From JAAZVM01 sp041694155 (lineage in GTDB: Bacteria > Patescibacteriota > Gracilibacteria > BD1-5 > UBA6164): a DNA stretch of 64,000 bases. This document shows positions 30,932 through 43,140 of the stretch, in pieces (the stretch's first letter is position 1; each line of letters begins with the position of its first letter). The DNA lies in contig JASMTS010000003.1 of NCBI GenBank assembly GCA_041694155.1, positions 1 to 64,000 on the forward strand, written 5' to 3'. Below the pieces are notes generated by a model, which made no database searches, was not told where the DNA came from, and worked only from the letters and a program-made list of their open reading frames with translations. The translations under genes and the position numbers were made by a program.

Positions 30932-33085
30932 ATGTCAACACTTAATAATCTAAATTCATCTAATCAATCTAACAAATCATTAGAAAAAAAATCTTTTAAG
31001 AATTATATCAATAAATATATATTTATTGTTTCTATATCAGTAGCATCTGTAATATGAGCTAATAATTCAAGTGCTGGGCAAGAAAACCAAGAAAATGAAC
31101 AATCTATAGAACAAATTACAGATTCAAAAAAAGTCATAGATTTGCTTGGTAATTTTTATTCTATAGATCAAATAGAGCTAAATAAAAATCAACTAGACTC
31201 GATATATAGAACATATATTGAGTCAGAAATATGACCAAATACAAAAATATATTTGAGATCTATATTATTAGAATCATATTTAAAAATATTAAAAGTATGA
31301 TATTCAGTAAATGATTACCAAGAATTAGATCAAGTAATCAAAAAAATAGATGAACTAAGTGAATGAGAAATAGATGTAAGTATATGAGACTCTATGCCAG
31401 ATAACTCAGAGTTCACAAATAATATTACTATAACATGAGAAGTAAAAAATTCTCAAATGGTAATAGAAAAAATGTGATGGTCTTTATTTGGTCCAGATAA
31501 AAATGAAACTCAAATAGAAATAGACAACAAAAGACTTTTAAGTGTTTTTGCTTCTGATATACCTAATAGTATAAACCAAGGTCTTGATAAAATAATAGAA
31601 ATAAATGATCAATATTTACAAACTAGACAAGAATTAAGAGAAGCAAAACAAAAAATATGAGTTTTAGAATATAGAGCTCAAGTATTAAAAGAGGAAAAAA
31701 CAAATATAGAAATAGAATATAGAGAAAACTTGGCAAATATAGAAAGAAAAAAACAAGAAGAAACAGATAAACTTCAACAAGAATATACAAAAAGAAGTCA
31801 AGAATTAGAAGAAGAAAGACAACAGTTGATAGAATCACATCAAGAAGCAATTGATGATAAAAATCAAGATATACAAGATTTGATAAAACAAAATGAACAA
31901 GAAATAGCTGAATTAAAAGCTACTCATAGTGCACAAATAAAACAAGTAGAAGATGAATCTAATTCTAGAATAGCTAGATTACAACAAGCTTTTGACCAAG
32001 AAAGAAATAATTATGATAATGAAATAAGAACATTAAATCAAGAAATTGATAATATAAGACAAATAAATGATGCTCAAGTAACAACACTAAAAAATCAAAT
32101 AGAAGAATTAACAGAGTCAAATAATGATTTAAACAATAGAAATAGTAATTTACAAAACAAAATAACTGAATTAAACAAAACAATAGAAACATTAAGAAAT
32201 AATGAGCAATCATTAAATGAAGAATTAGAAAGAAGACAAGAAGAAGTAAATAAATTGATGCAAGAAAAAGATCAATTGATAGAACAAATAAATACAGTTT
32301 GAGATGCTAGAGATGTATTATTAGCCGAAACACAAGACAACTTAAACAGAGCTCAAGATCTAAATGATAGATTAAATAATAGAATATCTCAATTAGATTC
32401 TGAGATAGCTGAACTAAAGTGAGATATAAATGAGCTAGAACAAGAAAAAGCTCAATTATTACAATTAGAAGAAAAAGCACAAACTTTAGAATGAGCTTTA
32501 CAAAGAATATCAAGAATGCAAGATCAAATAAGCTCTTTAGAAGAAAAAAACGCAAGCCTTAACCAACAAAATGAAAATATTACACAACAAAATCAAGAAC
32601 TAGAATCATACAAAGAATATGTAGAAAAATACAATGAAATACTACCAAATTATGACAGAGTAAATGAAAGAGTAAGCCAATTAGAAGATGAAAATGAAAA
32701 CTTGGCCAATGATATAGAAATATTAGAAAGAAATAATAGTTGACTTAGAGATAGCTTAGAAAATCAACAACAAAACAATCAAACATTACTAAGACAAATT
32801 TCAAAATTACAAGAATCATATGATGAACTATTGAGATGAAATATAAATATATCAAATGATTCAATGACTCAAAAATTGAGAGATGAATATGAACTTAATA
32901 GAAAAATGAGTGAACAAATACAAGAAATGTCTCAAGAATTAGAAGAAGCAAAAAGACAACAAGAAGAAGCTCAAAGAGAATTATTAAGAGCAAAGGCAGA
33001 CTTTGCAGAAAGAGAAGTACAATTGAGACAAGAATATGAACAAAAAGCAGCAGATTTACTTAGAAAACTATTATTAGAACAATAA
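30932..33085 (+). CDS. Membrane-anchored long coiled-coil protein, 717 aa
   Basis: 717 residues. A Ser/Asn-rich head, a membrane helix (about residues 27-45), a mixed domain of about 200 residues, then a nearly unbroken Gln/Glu/Lys-rich coiled coil from about residue 230 to the end with regular hydrophobic heptads. It would reach tens of nanometres from the membrane. The last 40 residues, rich in Arg/Glu, end in LLLEQ. Such rods often act as spacers, adhesins or cell-shape scaffolds. With the LysM gene downstream and the large secreted protein on the other strand it forms a group of surface genes. No family recognised; coiled-coil similarity to myosin or SMC is not evidence of homology. Confidence 0.8.
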
Positions 33086-33105
33086 AACAATCAAAATATT
33101 TGATA

Positions 33106-33157
33106 ATAAAGATATAGTATGATATTATAAAAATAATATTATATTATATCTTTTTAT
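33106..33157 (+). terminator. Probable terminator
   Basis: A long AT hairpin, AAGATATAGTATGATATTA against TAATATTATATTATATCTT, with two G-U pairs, followed by TTTTTATA. Confidence 0.65.
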
Positions 33158-33160
33158 ATT

Positions 33161-34204
33161 ATGACAAATCCTGAAGCTAATAATAACCCTGTTGAAAGTA
33201 TCTCTAATGATGCCCAAATTACAGAAAAACTTGAAGAAATACATGAATTATTAAATCAAAAAGTAGAATCATGAGAACTTAGTCCTGAACAAAGAGATAA
33301 TTTTGTAGAGTTATGGTTATGAGAAAATCCATCATCATTAAATGAAGAACAAAATTGATTAATAGATAAGTTTACTAATGATACAATACAAAAACTAAGA
33401 GAATCAGATCATGATGCTGAAATGATAAAAAATATAACAAGAACTAATCTTGACAACCTTAAATCAGACATAGAATCATGAGATTATTCATTTCAGGAAG
33501 GACTTAAAACTAGATATTGAACTCCAGAAGAAACTGATAGATCCGAAGAAAATAATGCAGTTCAACAAGAATGACAAGAATTGAGTCAACAAGAAATAAG
33601 ACAGACTCAGTTAGAAAACAGATATAGTGAAGTGACTATTATACTAAGACAAAAAATAGAAGAAGCTAAATCACTTTTATGAGAAAATGCAGAAGATTAT
33701 AGTGTTGATCTAAGTCTAAGTGAATCATATGATTTAGAAAATAATATTTCTGAAATAGAACAAGCTATACAAAAAGTAGAACAAGATATAGAACAAATAA
33801 AAAATAATGAACACGAATTACAACAAGAAGAAGATGATACCCAAACAAATACAGAAGAATTAACAGAAGCAAGTCAGGAAGTAGTAGAAGAAAGAGAAGA
33901 AAATATTCAGGAAAATCAAGAAACTCAAGAAGAAAATATATGAGAAAGAAAAGCAGAAGAAAGTAATCAACAAGATAATCAAGAACAAATACAAGAATCT
34001 GTTGAATCAAATGAATATATAGTACAAAAATGAGATAACTTGTGGAATATAACTAAAAATCATTATAACTTAACTAAAAATAGTGATATAGTTAATAAGA
34101 TAAAACAAGTTATAGAACACCAAGATGAATGAGAGACAAAACAAAGATTAGTAGAATCTAATTGAGACTTGATATGGGTATGAGATAAAATAAAATTGCC
34201 ATAA
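33161..34204 (+). CDS. LysM-domain protein with acidic coiled-coil body
   Basis: 347 residues. The last 65 residues match LysM: NEYIVQKGDNLWNITKNHYN, then LIWVGDKIKLP, with a longer insert between the strands than usual. LysM binds GlcNAc-containing glycans such as peptidoglycan. The body (residues 1-280) is acidic, Gln/Glu-rich and mostly helical. No signal peptide or membrane helix is visible at the chosen ATG, which is odd for a wall-binding protein, so it may be secreted by another route or act inside. It lies 76 bases after the coiled-coil protein. Confidence 0.82.
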
Positions 34205-34242
34205 AAAAATATTAGCTAATACTAGCTAATATTTTTTTTATT
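34205..34242. terminator. Bidirectional terminator
   Basis: AAATATTAGCTA and TAGCTAATATTT with A and T runs, loop ATAC. The minus-strand stop codon (34222-34224) lies inside. Confidence 0.9.
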
Positions 34243-37200
34243 ATGATTATTACGAGTAATTTTAAGTTTATTATGCTTTTTTAATTTTCTTCTAAGATAT
34301 CATAAGTATCATAATCACAATGATATAACTCAAGCTACTGATCATAATTTTACTACTTCTTCTACATCTCACCAATTTTTAGGTGGTTCCATTCATTCTG
34401 GAGTATCGGCATAATCATAAAACAATTCTCTAAAAGAAGTGTTTTCAAACTCACTAAGAGTTGGTAGCAAATAAGTATCATATCAATTTTGAGCTAAAAA
34501 AGATTTAATTGTTTTATTTTCAAATAATTCATAATATTTTAAAGCTGAATAATTTGATTGCTTGATATTTTGTATATTACTTAATAATTCATCTACTATA
34601 TGTGAGTTATTTTCATTAGAAATAGATTTCAATCTAGAAGAATAAAAACTAAGCCTATCAGATAGTACAGAAGTTCAATATCAGATATTTCACTTCATAT
34701 TTCTTTCTAGCTTTGGATAATTTTCTCAAGCAATATCTTCTCCAAGTGCTTCTAAAACTCTAAGTAAATAATTTTCTCATGTTCATATAAGAGTAGTTTT
34801 TTCTGATCTATTATTTATTACTAATAATAATTTTTTATATCTAGATTGTAAATCACTATTATATAATATTTCATCAGTATGTACTCAAGAAGCAAGTAAC
34901 CATCAATTGAGATTGTAGTAATGACCATGCATTTTGTCTAAAATTAAGCTACTTTGAACAACTTTTCATACTATATTTATTTGTCTTGAATCATTAAATC
35001 TAAATAACTCTTTTAATAATTCATAAACTTCTTCTCATATTTCAAGTCTTTGTTCGTTAGTCAAAAAAGATACATATTTAATCTTTTTCTCTATTTGTTC
35101 TACTATTTGTAGGTCTGAATCTATATCTTCTTCATATCTAAGCTTTCTTCTTTCTATTATTTTTTGAATGTCTGGATCATTAATATATCAAATTGCTCTT
35201 TGTAATTGTTCTACATTAGGAAGTCTAATTAGTGAATTGTTTATATTTTTCAAATTGTTAAGTCTCAATTGAAAATCTCAGTAAGAGCTTATTTTTCAAA
35301 GCATCCTTCATACTTCTTTCATCAATTTTCTAAGAGGAATTCAGTTTTCATAACTTTCTTGAACAAGTATATGAGCCAATATATCAAAGTCTTCCCTATT
35401 TTTTGATATTGTTTCAATTACCATGCTATCAAGATCAGATAATTCTACACTCTCTACATATGATTCATCCAACATCTCATCTAAAACATTGTTTACAAAA
35501 TCTAAAGGAAGAGTGACATTACTCATACTAGGGATTTGTCACCTAGTTATATCTATATCTTTTTCATTATAATACTTATCTATTATAATATCTAAAAGCT
35601 TATGTCTTTTTAATAAATCTAATCAATCTAACTTATCAAAATTTTGATACCTATCAGAATAAAGAGATAATTTTGACTGTAATTGGCTATAAATAGTGGC
35701 AAAGTTATCTCAAGGAAAAAAGAATAAATCTACACTATCAGATCATAAATTGGCATTTTCTATATAAGATGAGATTATATCTTGCTTTTTTTGTTCTACA
35801 TACTCAAAATGAAGTCAAGGAATATTTGAAGTATCAAAATATGGTATCGGAGCATTAATATTTACTGCTCATGGGTTTAGTTCTCATTCATCTTGCATAT
35901 ATCACATTAGTTGTAATCATTTTATTTGATTTTGATATTCATTATAAAAAATATTTCTTTGTGAAGCATCCAAATCATCTATAAGTGATTGTATTTTTTC
36001 ACTCCTGTAAGATATAGCATCAAAATTTAGAGATGTTCTTTCTCTACTATTTTTAGGTAAAGACTGTATTTTTTGAATCAAATCTAACTCGTTTTCATCA
36101 AGAGAAAGTTCATCAAACATTTCAAAATGATATCTAAGTATAGCTTCTTTTAATTTTAGACTAAGGTGCTCATCTTTTCTAAGATAATAAAGATTAGTTA
36201 TATCAAGTTGATTGATTATTTCATTATACTTTGAATCTACTCAATGACTATTTTTTAAGTTGTCATTTGGTATCATAAGTTCACTAGGACTATAAGTTCC
36301 TATTGTTACAAACTCAAAATAAAAAAGTGTTCTTACATGATTGTTTTGTGAAATATATTCATTATTAGAATTCGCATCATGAAAACCATCCATGAGAATT
36401 GGACCTGATATTTTTATATCGTCATCTGGAGATACTTGTACTCTTTGTCATTCAGGTTTTTGTAATTCATCATACAAATCTACCTTTTCTCAATTGATAT
36501 AAAAATCTATCATAGAATGAAAATAATTCATATTATCTATAATAGTATTTTTAGTATTATTATTGAGTGCAGAAATATATCATCCCCTATTTTGAACAAA
36601 ATTTGCAATATAATTGATTACATCAATATCTTGAGTCATTTGCAACATATTTCAGTCTTGAATATTTTTTATATCATCTGCTTCAAATTGCATGTCAGAA
36701 TTACCCAAAAACATAGCTTGGTGAGTATTTATACTCAATTGGGCATTTGGGTTTGTAAGTAATTTTTCTTGATTGTATTCTTTTACTCTCCATTTATAAG
36801 AACTAAGATTGAAATATATAAAAAGCATACTTCATTCTACTCAATGGTTTTTTAAATGATTACCTGTTTGAAGTAAAGATTGATAATATTTTTCTTTGTC
36901 TTTTATAATATTATTTTGACCAACTTTATCAAAATCAAAATGATCCATATGATCATAAAATTGATAATAAAGACCTGCTTTTTTTAGCTGGTCAGGAAGC
37001 ATCCATGCATCTACTCATTCTCTATTTATATATGAGTTTTCCAAACTAGTTCTATCAGAAGGGTTTTTTAATGCTCATAAAAATCATTTCATTGTACCAG
37101 CACAATATACTTCTTCAAACCATCAATAATCTACAAATGGAGGATGTATAACATCTAATCATCATTTTTTGATATTACCAAGCATAGCCGAAGACATCCT

Positions 37201-37461
37201 ATCTAGACCTATAGTTCTAACTTGTGAAGGAAAAAGATTTTGAGAGTTTATAGCTGTGTCTAGACTATTTTTGTTATTTATAGCAGTATTCAAAATATTA
37301 CTATAAACTGAATTATCAAAATTTTGACCAAATGACAAAGTAGATGATACTCATGCTTTGGTATCATCTATAATATTTGAAGTATCGACAGAAGCTGATT
37401 GTCAAGGTGTAGCTACTGATAAAGCACTAGCTAAAACTCAAGCTTGCAATGTTTTTTTCAT
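34222..37461 (-). CDS. Large secreted or surface-anchored protein, 1079 aa
   Basis: 1079 residues, one of the largest genes here. A signal peptide (residues 1-23) opens it; a single C-terminal membrane helix (about residues 1035-1055) followed by RRKLKKHNK closes it, so most of the chain is outside the cell. The region 100-260 is the only part with a hint of enzyme: WFEEVYCAGTMKGFL places Cys120 at a helix start and INTHQAMFLGN places His247 in a strand, the general order of NlpC/P60 or other papain-like peptidases, though the spacing is longer than usual. The rest (300-1030) is helical and unknown. It could be a wall-active or prey-contact protein. It is convergent with the LysM gene. Confidence 0.75.
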
Positions 37462-37544
37462 ATATAAAATTTATATTATATTTTATATATTTATACTTAA
37501 TAATATATATATGTCAATATAATAAATTGTTATTTTTTTTATTT

Positions 37545-38027
37545 TTATATTTTTAGAGTAAAAGAACAAAAATCAGATCATCAAAGCTGTCATTTTATAA
37601 GCTCATTAGTTTGTTTTTTTACATTATCTATAGTATTTGATAAATACTTTTCTCAACTATCATAAGAAGAAAGTAAGACCATACAATCATCTCAATTGTA
37701 AATATTTTTTATATCCCTGAGTACATATTCCAAAAAGTCACTAGCAACTCACTTGATAACAAAATTAGGATTATATCAATTAGAATCATAAATATCTTTC
37801 ATACTAGAAGTCATATATTGATAACCAGATCAACTTGTAGTATCTATAATTCTAGCTATATTATCAGATCTTTCTGGCTCCAATAAATGAACTTTTATAT
37901 ATCATATAAGATTTGATTCTTTTTTGAAAAAATATTCTCTTATTTCTAGCTTATAAAGTTCAGAAGTATTTAACTCGACATCAAAATCTATAGAATCATG
38001 TAATGAGTTATTAAAATTAACAGTCAT
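37545..38027 (-). CDS. Hypothetical protein, 160 aa
   Basis: 160 residues, soluble, mixed alpha/beta, no signal peptide. Nothing recognised; a YQYMTSSMKDIYD stretch and a hydrophobic FLEYVLRDI helix may be core parts. It lies between the 1079-residue protein and the HIT-like gene on the same strand, with about 85-base gaps on both sides. Confidence 0.65.
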
Positions 38028-38114
38028 TATTATAAATAATTATTTTATATTTAAATTAAATTATAATCAAAATAAAAAATAAGTCAATATATATAAATTT
38101 ATGTTTTTAAAATA

Positions 38115-38516
38115 TTAAAAACCTTGATCTTTTAATAATCACTCAACAAAATCTGTTTTTACTACTCATGGTAAAAAATGATAGTGCAAATGTTCTACAC
38201 TTCTATTTCATAAACTTTCTCTAAGAAAAGAAAAATAATCCATATCAGAGTAAAACTCTTTTACAACTTTTTGTACTTCTGGCATTTCTGAGTATTCTTC
38301 AGGAGTTAAGTCTCTAGAATAAGTAGTATGTGAATAAGGTATAGCCATTATATGATATTTGGATCACAAGTAAGGGTATTTATTGTGTTGTATATACCAA
38401 TACTTCCCTCTCCATATAATATGTTCTGCTTGAGAGTCTAAGTCACAAAAAGGACAATTGTCTTTTGTAAATATTTTCTTTACAGAGTCTTCATAAGCTT
38501 GTCTATCTGATAGCAT
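38115..38516 (-). CDS. HIT-like nucleotide hydrolase/transferase
   Basis: 133 residues. SVEHLHYHFLPG has the HxHxH histidine triad of HIT proteins near the end, and NCPFCDL near the start is the CPFC zinc pair seen in many bacterial HIT enzymes. GSKYHIMAIPYSHT is the central strand pair. HIT enzymes hydrolyse or transfer nucleotide monophosphates from dinucleotides such as Ap4A. The third His position of the canonical HxHxHxx matches only in part, so the exact subgroup is open. Confidence 0.85.
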
Positions 38517-38531
38517 ATTTGAATTTTTTGA

Positions 38532-39527
38532 TTAATTAATTAAATTAACTAAAAGCTTTATCATAATTTCTTTATCTTTTGGGTTTGATTCTGCTATCAA
38601 AAGAGTAATAGCAACTAATGCTCTATCATTTATTTTTTTATTTCACTTATCGTCAAAAAGTATATGATTTTTTGCTAAAAATAATATAAACAAAAATGCG
38701 GCACTTCTTTTATTTCAATCACTAAAAGGATGATCCTTTACTATAAAATATAATAAATTAGCAGCTTTCAATTCAACACTTGGGTATAAGTCATTTCATC
38801 AAAAAGTCTGATAAATATTTCAAAATATACCTTTTAATCAGTCATTTTCCCTAGGATTTGCAAATAAATCAGTTGCCTCATTTTTTGATTTTAGATTTTC
38901 TTTTAATTCCAATAAATTTTCAAAAGCCTCTTTTGCCTCAAGCTTATAATCTAGATTTTTTGTTTTTCATTCATCAATTAAGTTGTCTTCATCATAATTT
39001 TGAAGTAATAACCATGTATTTGTATAGTTTGTTATTATATCTATTAATCATAAAGCTTCATTTTTTGATAATTCTCAAGAATTAAGTGTTTGCTTAAATA
39101 AATCTAAAGTTTTTTCTAGTTCTTGATATCATTTTTCTTGTAATCTTTTTTGATTAATAGAGTATCACTTTATCAAATAATTTTTAATTATATTACTAGC
39201 CCATTTTCTAAAATTACTAGCACTTTTAGAATTAGTCCTATATCAAACAGCTAGAATTAAATCTAAATTATATAAATTTATATTTCTTTTTATTTTTCTT
39301 GATCACTCATTTTGAACTTGTGCACTTTTTGCACAAGTTGATTCTTCATCAAGTTCTCAAGATGAATATATGTTTTTTATATGCCTTTGAATGGTTGTTC
39401 TATCTTTTCAAAATATACTAGCTATTTGATAAGAATTTAACCAAACTGTTTCATCATCAAAATTGACATGAACATCAACAGTTCAATTCTTTGACTCATA
39501 TATTTTTATTTCTCATTTATTTAACAT
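38532..39527 (-). CDS. RhuM-family protein fused to a Fic/Doc domain
   Basis: 331 residues. The N-terminal 160 residues resemble the RhuM (virulence protein) family: VDVHVNFDDETVWLNSYQIA, FGKDRTTIQRHIKNI and NLDLILAVGYRTNS. The C-terminal part carries a Fic/Doc active site, DHPFSDGNKRSAAFL (HPFxxGNK). Doc-type enzymes attach AMP or phosphate to target proteins. The N-terminal half has a helix-turn-helix look. The fusion is known in other bacteria, usually in accessory regions with toxin-antitoxin-like genes. No separate antitoxin gene is seen next to it. Confidence 0.85.
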
Positions 39528-39671
39528 ATTTTTGTATTATACACATTATATATACTATAATTGTATATTTTTTATATTATTTTGCAAAATTAATATTACA
39601 ATCAACAAATATTGATATAAATAAAAGAAAAAATATAATAATAGTTGTTATTATTCTCCTAATAAACAATC

Positions 39672-40526
39672 ATGACAAAATTATTATCTTTTTTGGTTAT
39701 ATTTTTTATAACTATAAACAATTGCTATACATACACAGCTAATAGCAATGATTTAAAAACTATAAATAGTTTTAATAATGTAATAGATAAATTATATATA
39801 TCCAACAAGCAAAAAGTCTATGATTTTGGTCAAAAACTAGACTGAATTATACCATTGATAAAATACAACCCAAGAATAGAATATATATTGAGTGAAGTTG
39901 ATCAATACATAGACAAAAAGCTTTCTTCTCAAGATCAAAATACCAAAACATATAATGTAGTATCAATAATAGACTGAGATACTATAAAAATAAACTACAA
40001 ATGAAAATCCAAAAATATCAGACTAATATGAATAGATGCACCTGAAAACTCTAGTACTAGATACTGATATACTCAGGAATATTGAGATAGCTCAAAACAA
40101 AAACTAGAAAAACTAATATGAGACAATCAAATAAAACTAGAGTTTGATGATAGCCAGTGAAAATATGATAGTTTTGATAGGTTGTTGGCATATATATTTG
40201 TAGACTCCATCAATATAAACCAAAAGATGATAGAGTCATGAATGGCAAAAGAATATACTTATGATAAACCCTACAAATACCAAAAACAGTTCTTGGATGC
40301 CCAAAATATAGCAAAACAAAAAAATATATGAATATGGTCAGACTATCAAGAAAAAATATCAAACTACAAATACTATACTTCTTCTTATCATTCTGCTAGC
40401 TTATATTATTGTGAAACTGATAGCTGATGGAAAAATTTATCAAAAAAATATTTGAGAGTTTTTGATACAAAAGAAGAACTTTTGGAAGTGTTTCCAGACA
40501 GAGAGTTGAGTGAGGAGTGTGGGTAG
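39672..40526 (+). CDS. Secreted thermonuclease (SNase) family nuclease
   Basis: 284 residues. A signal peptide (about residues 1-22) precedes the SNase domain: NVVSIIDGDTIKINYKG, IRLIGIDAPE, KYDSFDRLLAYIFVD and INQKMIESGMAKEYTY, with Asp, Arg and Glu residues in the places used by staphylococcal nuclease. An extracellular nuclease can degrade DNA and RNA from the surroundings and feed a nucleotide-dependent cell. The last 60 residues are an extra Cys-containing tail. It is divergent from the RhuM-Fic gene. Confidence 0.92.
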
Positions 40527-40527
40527 T

Positions 40528-40563
40528 AAAAGAATACTAATTTAATTTTAGTATTCTTTTTTT
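40528..40563. terminator. Terminator
   Basis: AAAAGAATACTAA and TTAGTATTCTTTT with T run to the right. It ends the nuclease and lies 54 bases beyond the stop of the minus-strand operon. Confidence 0.85.
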
Positions 40564-40616
40564 AATCTATATTATTTTAAATAAATATTTCTTAGATATA
40601 TATAAAAATATTTTAA

Positions 40617-41855
40617 TTATTTAATATTTAAACTATAAATCAATGATTTTTTTAAAATATCAGTATATAACTTATCATTAATTATATTATCAATATTATT
40701 AATGTTACTAATAAAAATACTTCACTCATTACAATTTATTTTTTCTATAAATATACTTATATCATCAATATTTTTTCTAAATATAAAGCATCTTTGATTA
40801 AAATTATTGTAATATTTTTTCAAAAATATTCATATAAATCTATAATCCTTAATAGTATAATCTAGTTCCTCTTTTATTTCTCTTTTTAAAGTATCAATAA
40901 TAAATTCTCAATTCTCAGATCATCATCAAAATAAAGAAATTTTATTTTTATTATTTATTCAATTTCAATTTCTTTTTTGTAATAAAATATTTCACTTTTT
41001 ATCCTGAATTAACAATCATACATAATCATCCTTATATTTATCATTAACTTCTTCTATCTCAACTTCGAATAAATTATTAGTCTTATTTAAGAAATATAAA
41101 AAATCATCATATGTAATATATTTTCAATTAGAAATAATTTTATTATTTTTTAGATAAATATTACCATCCGTTATATCTTGATAGTTTAAAATTTTATTTT
41201 TTAAATAAAAGGTACCCAACGAAGGTTTTATGTAAATTTCATTAATAATAGATCTATCTAAATATCTCTTATTTATCTTATCCTTTAATATTTTTTTAGC
41301 CAACTTATCAAACTTTAAATAAACTTTATTAATAAATATATTATTTTTAAACTTAAATTCAGATACTCTATATCAAAATAAAATATCTTCTCTATTTTTT
41401 ACAATATTTTTACCCCTATCATAAAAATCTACTTTTAAAATATTGTCATAGATAGATTTATTTAACCTTCATGATCAAGAATTATTTACAACAGCTCATC
41501 AAATTGTTCACGGTATTCATAATAAATAACTACAATCATAACCTTTTCTGATTAAATAATTACACATAGACTTTAAAGATAAAGATGAATCAACAACTAT
41601 TTCTCAATTATTAGAAATAATAATATTTTCAATTAAAATATTACTTCTACATAAAATTATATCTAATCAATAAATAGAATTTGGGGCAATTATTGTATTA
41701 GTTAAATCTCAAACTATTTTAAAGTTGTTATTAGATATTTTTAAGTAACTTAGATAATCATTTAAATTATTAATAATATAAGCATATTTTATATTATAAT
41801 CAATATTAAAGCTTGAATAATTTTTAATATTAATATTTTCAATTTTTTTTAACAT
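40617..41855 (-). CDS. MurB-like FAD oxidoreductase fused to a Nudix hydrolase
   Basis: 412 residues. Residues 1-270 look like a divergent MurB (UDP-N-acetylenolpyruvoylglucosamine reductase): VVDSSLSLKSMCNYL and LLGIPGTIGGAVVNNSGSG (residues 111-129) bind FAD, GYRVSEFK (161-168) keeps the catalytic Arg of the YRxSxF motif, and KPSLGTFYLKN (210-220) fills the place of the GSxFKNP general acid, with Thr instead of Ser. Residues 275-412 hold a Nudix domain with box GGSENGE...REIKEEL (about 311-331), which cleaves X-linked nucleoside diphosphates. The fusion suggests UDP-linked chemistry. It is last in the operon and overlaps the MurA-like gene by 26 bases. I know of no characterised MurB-Nudix fusion. 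Confidence 0.78.
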
Positions 41856-43140
41856 TAGTTCATATTTTTAATAAATTATCTACCAATTTATCATATCACC
41901 TTTCTAAAATGGAAAAATTTCATAAATATATCTTTTCTTTTTTTATTATTGCCAATAATAATAATAAAGCTGATTCTCTTATACTATATAAATTAAACAT
42001 TTTTTCAGAGAATAAAGATTTATTTTTATTATTAATTATTTTTATAAACTTATCATTTATATCAATATTATATCAACTATTTTTATAATATTCTCAATAT
42101 TTATATCTACCTATAAACCTAGTATCATAAATTTTAATACTATTAGCAAATATAGAACAAATTGATAACAAAGGTTGAGAATCTGACATTATATTAGGAT
42201 ATTCATTTGCATAAATTATTAAATCATTATCAATAAAAAAAGCTCTATCTCAATCAATATATAATTTTTTATCTTTATAAGTAATTATATTTCAAAATAA
42301 TGAATTCAAATAATTAATTTCATTATAATCATAACTGTTATAATAATTTTCTATTATAATTTTTGACTTTATTAAAATTGATAAAAGTATGTAAAATAAA
42401 GCCTGATCAAAATCTGTTATAACCTTAAAAGTAACAATTTTATTAGTATTAACTTTAGTATAATTAACAGATGATAACAGCTTATCCTTATAAGTAAAAT
42501 TATATCAAAATTTTTCTGAGAATTTAATTAATTCTTTTATATCAGGTCTATCTCAATAAAAATTTTCTATTATTATAGAATCATATTTTCAGTAAGATAA
42601 AACAGAATAAATAATTATATTTTCACTTAAAGATGTTGACGGTATAGGTGATTTATATAATAAATTATTTTTATTTTTAAACTTTTTAATAAAAATTTTA
42701 TCTTCATTTTCTGATAATTTAAATCAAGCTAATTTAAAAAAATCATAATGAAAGTTACTTTTCCTTTCTCATATACTACATCATCATGTAGTTTTAGGAA
42801 TATTTATTTCATTAAAAAAACTAAGTAATAATCATAAACTCAATATGGAATACCTAAATTCAGAATATAAATATATATCTAATGAATTTGAAAAACTAAA
42901 TCATGATTTTATCTTTATTAAGTCACCTTCCTGGCTAATATTTACTCATAATTTTTCTAAAAATTTTATTGCTGTTTTTATGTCTTTTAAAATTGAAACA
43001 TTTTCAATAATAATATTTTTATCAAATTTATAAGATAGTCACGATGCTAAAAATAATAACGGTAATATTGTATTTTTTGCTCATAATAATTTTATATTAT
43101 ACTGACTGTTTTCTTTAATATTAGCAAAATCTAGAATCAT
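41830..43140 (-). CDS. MurA-like enolpyruvyl transferase
   Basis: 436 residues of the EPSP-synthase/MurA fold. MurA joins enolpyruvate from PEP to O3 of UDP-GlcNAc. Key MurA residues can be placed: LLGAKNTILP (Lys22-Asn23), PKTTGGCSIGERKSNFH (Cys121, equal to the fosfomycin-target Cys115, and the following Arg), EYPNIMSDSQ (Asp320, the catalytic base region), TRFIGRYKYGE and IRESALLLLL (Arg388). So the active site seems whole while the overall sequence is far from housekeeping MurA. It may be the cell's only MurA or a specialised enolpyruvyl transferase such as those in nucleoside antibiotic pathways. It overlaps both neighbours. Confidence 0.8.

Noticed and set aside
31700..33085. Possible SMC, myosin or repeat-toxin homology of the 717-residue protein
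   Set aside because: The likeness comes from coiled-coil composition (Glu, Gln, Lys heptads) and there is no ATPase head or hinge.
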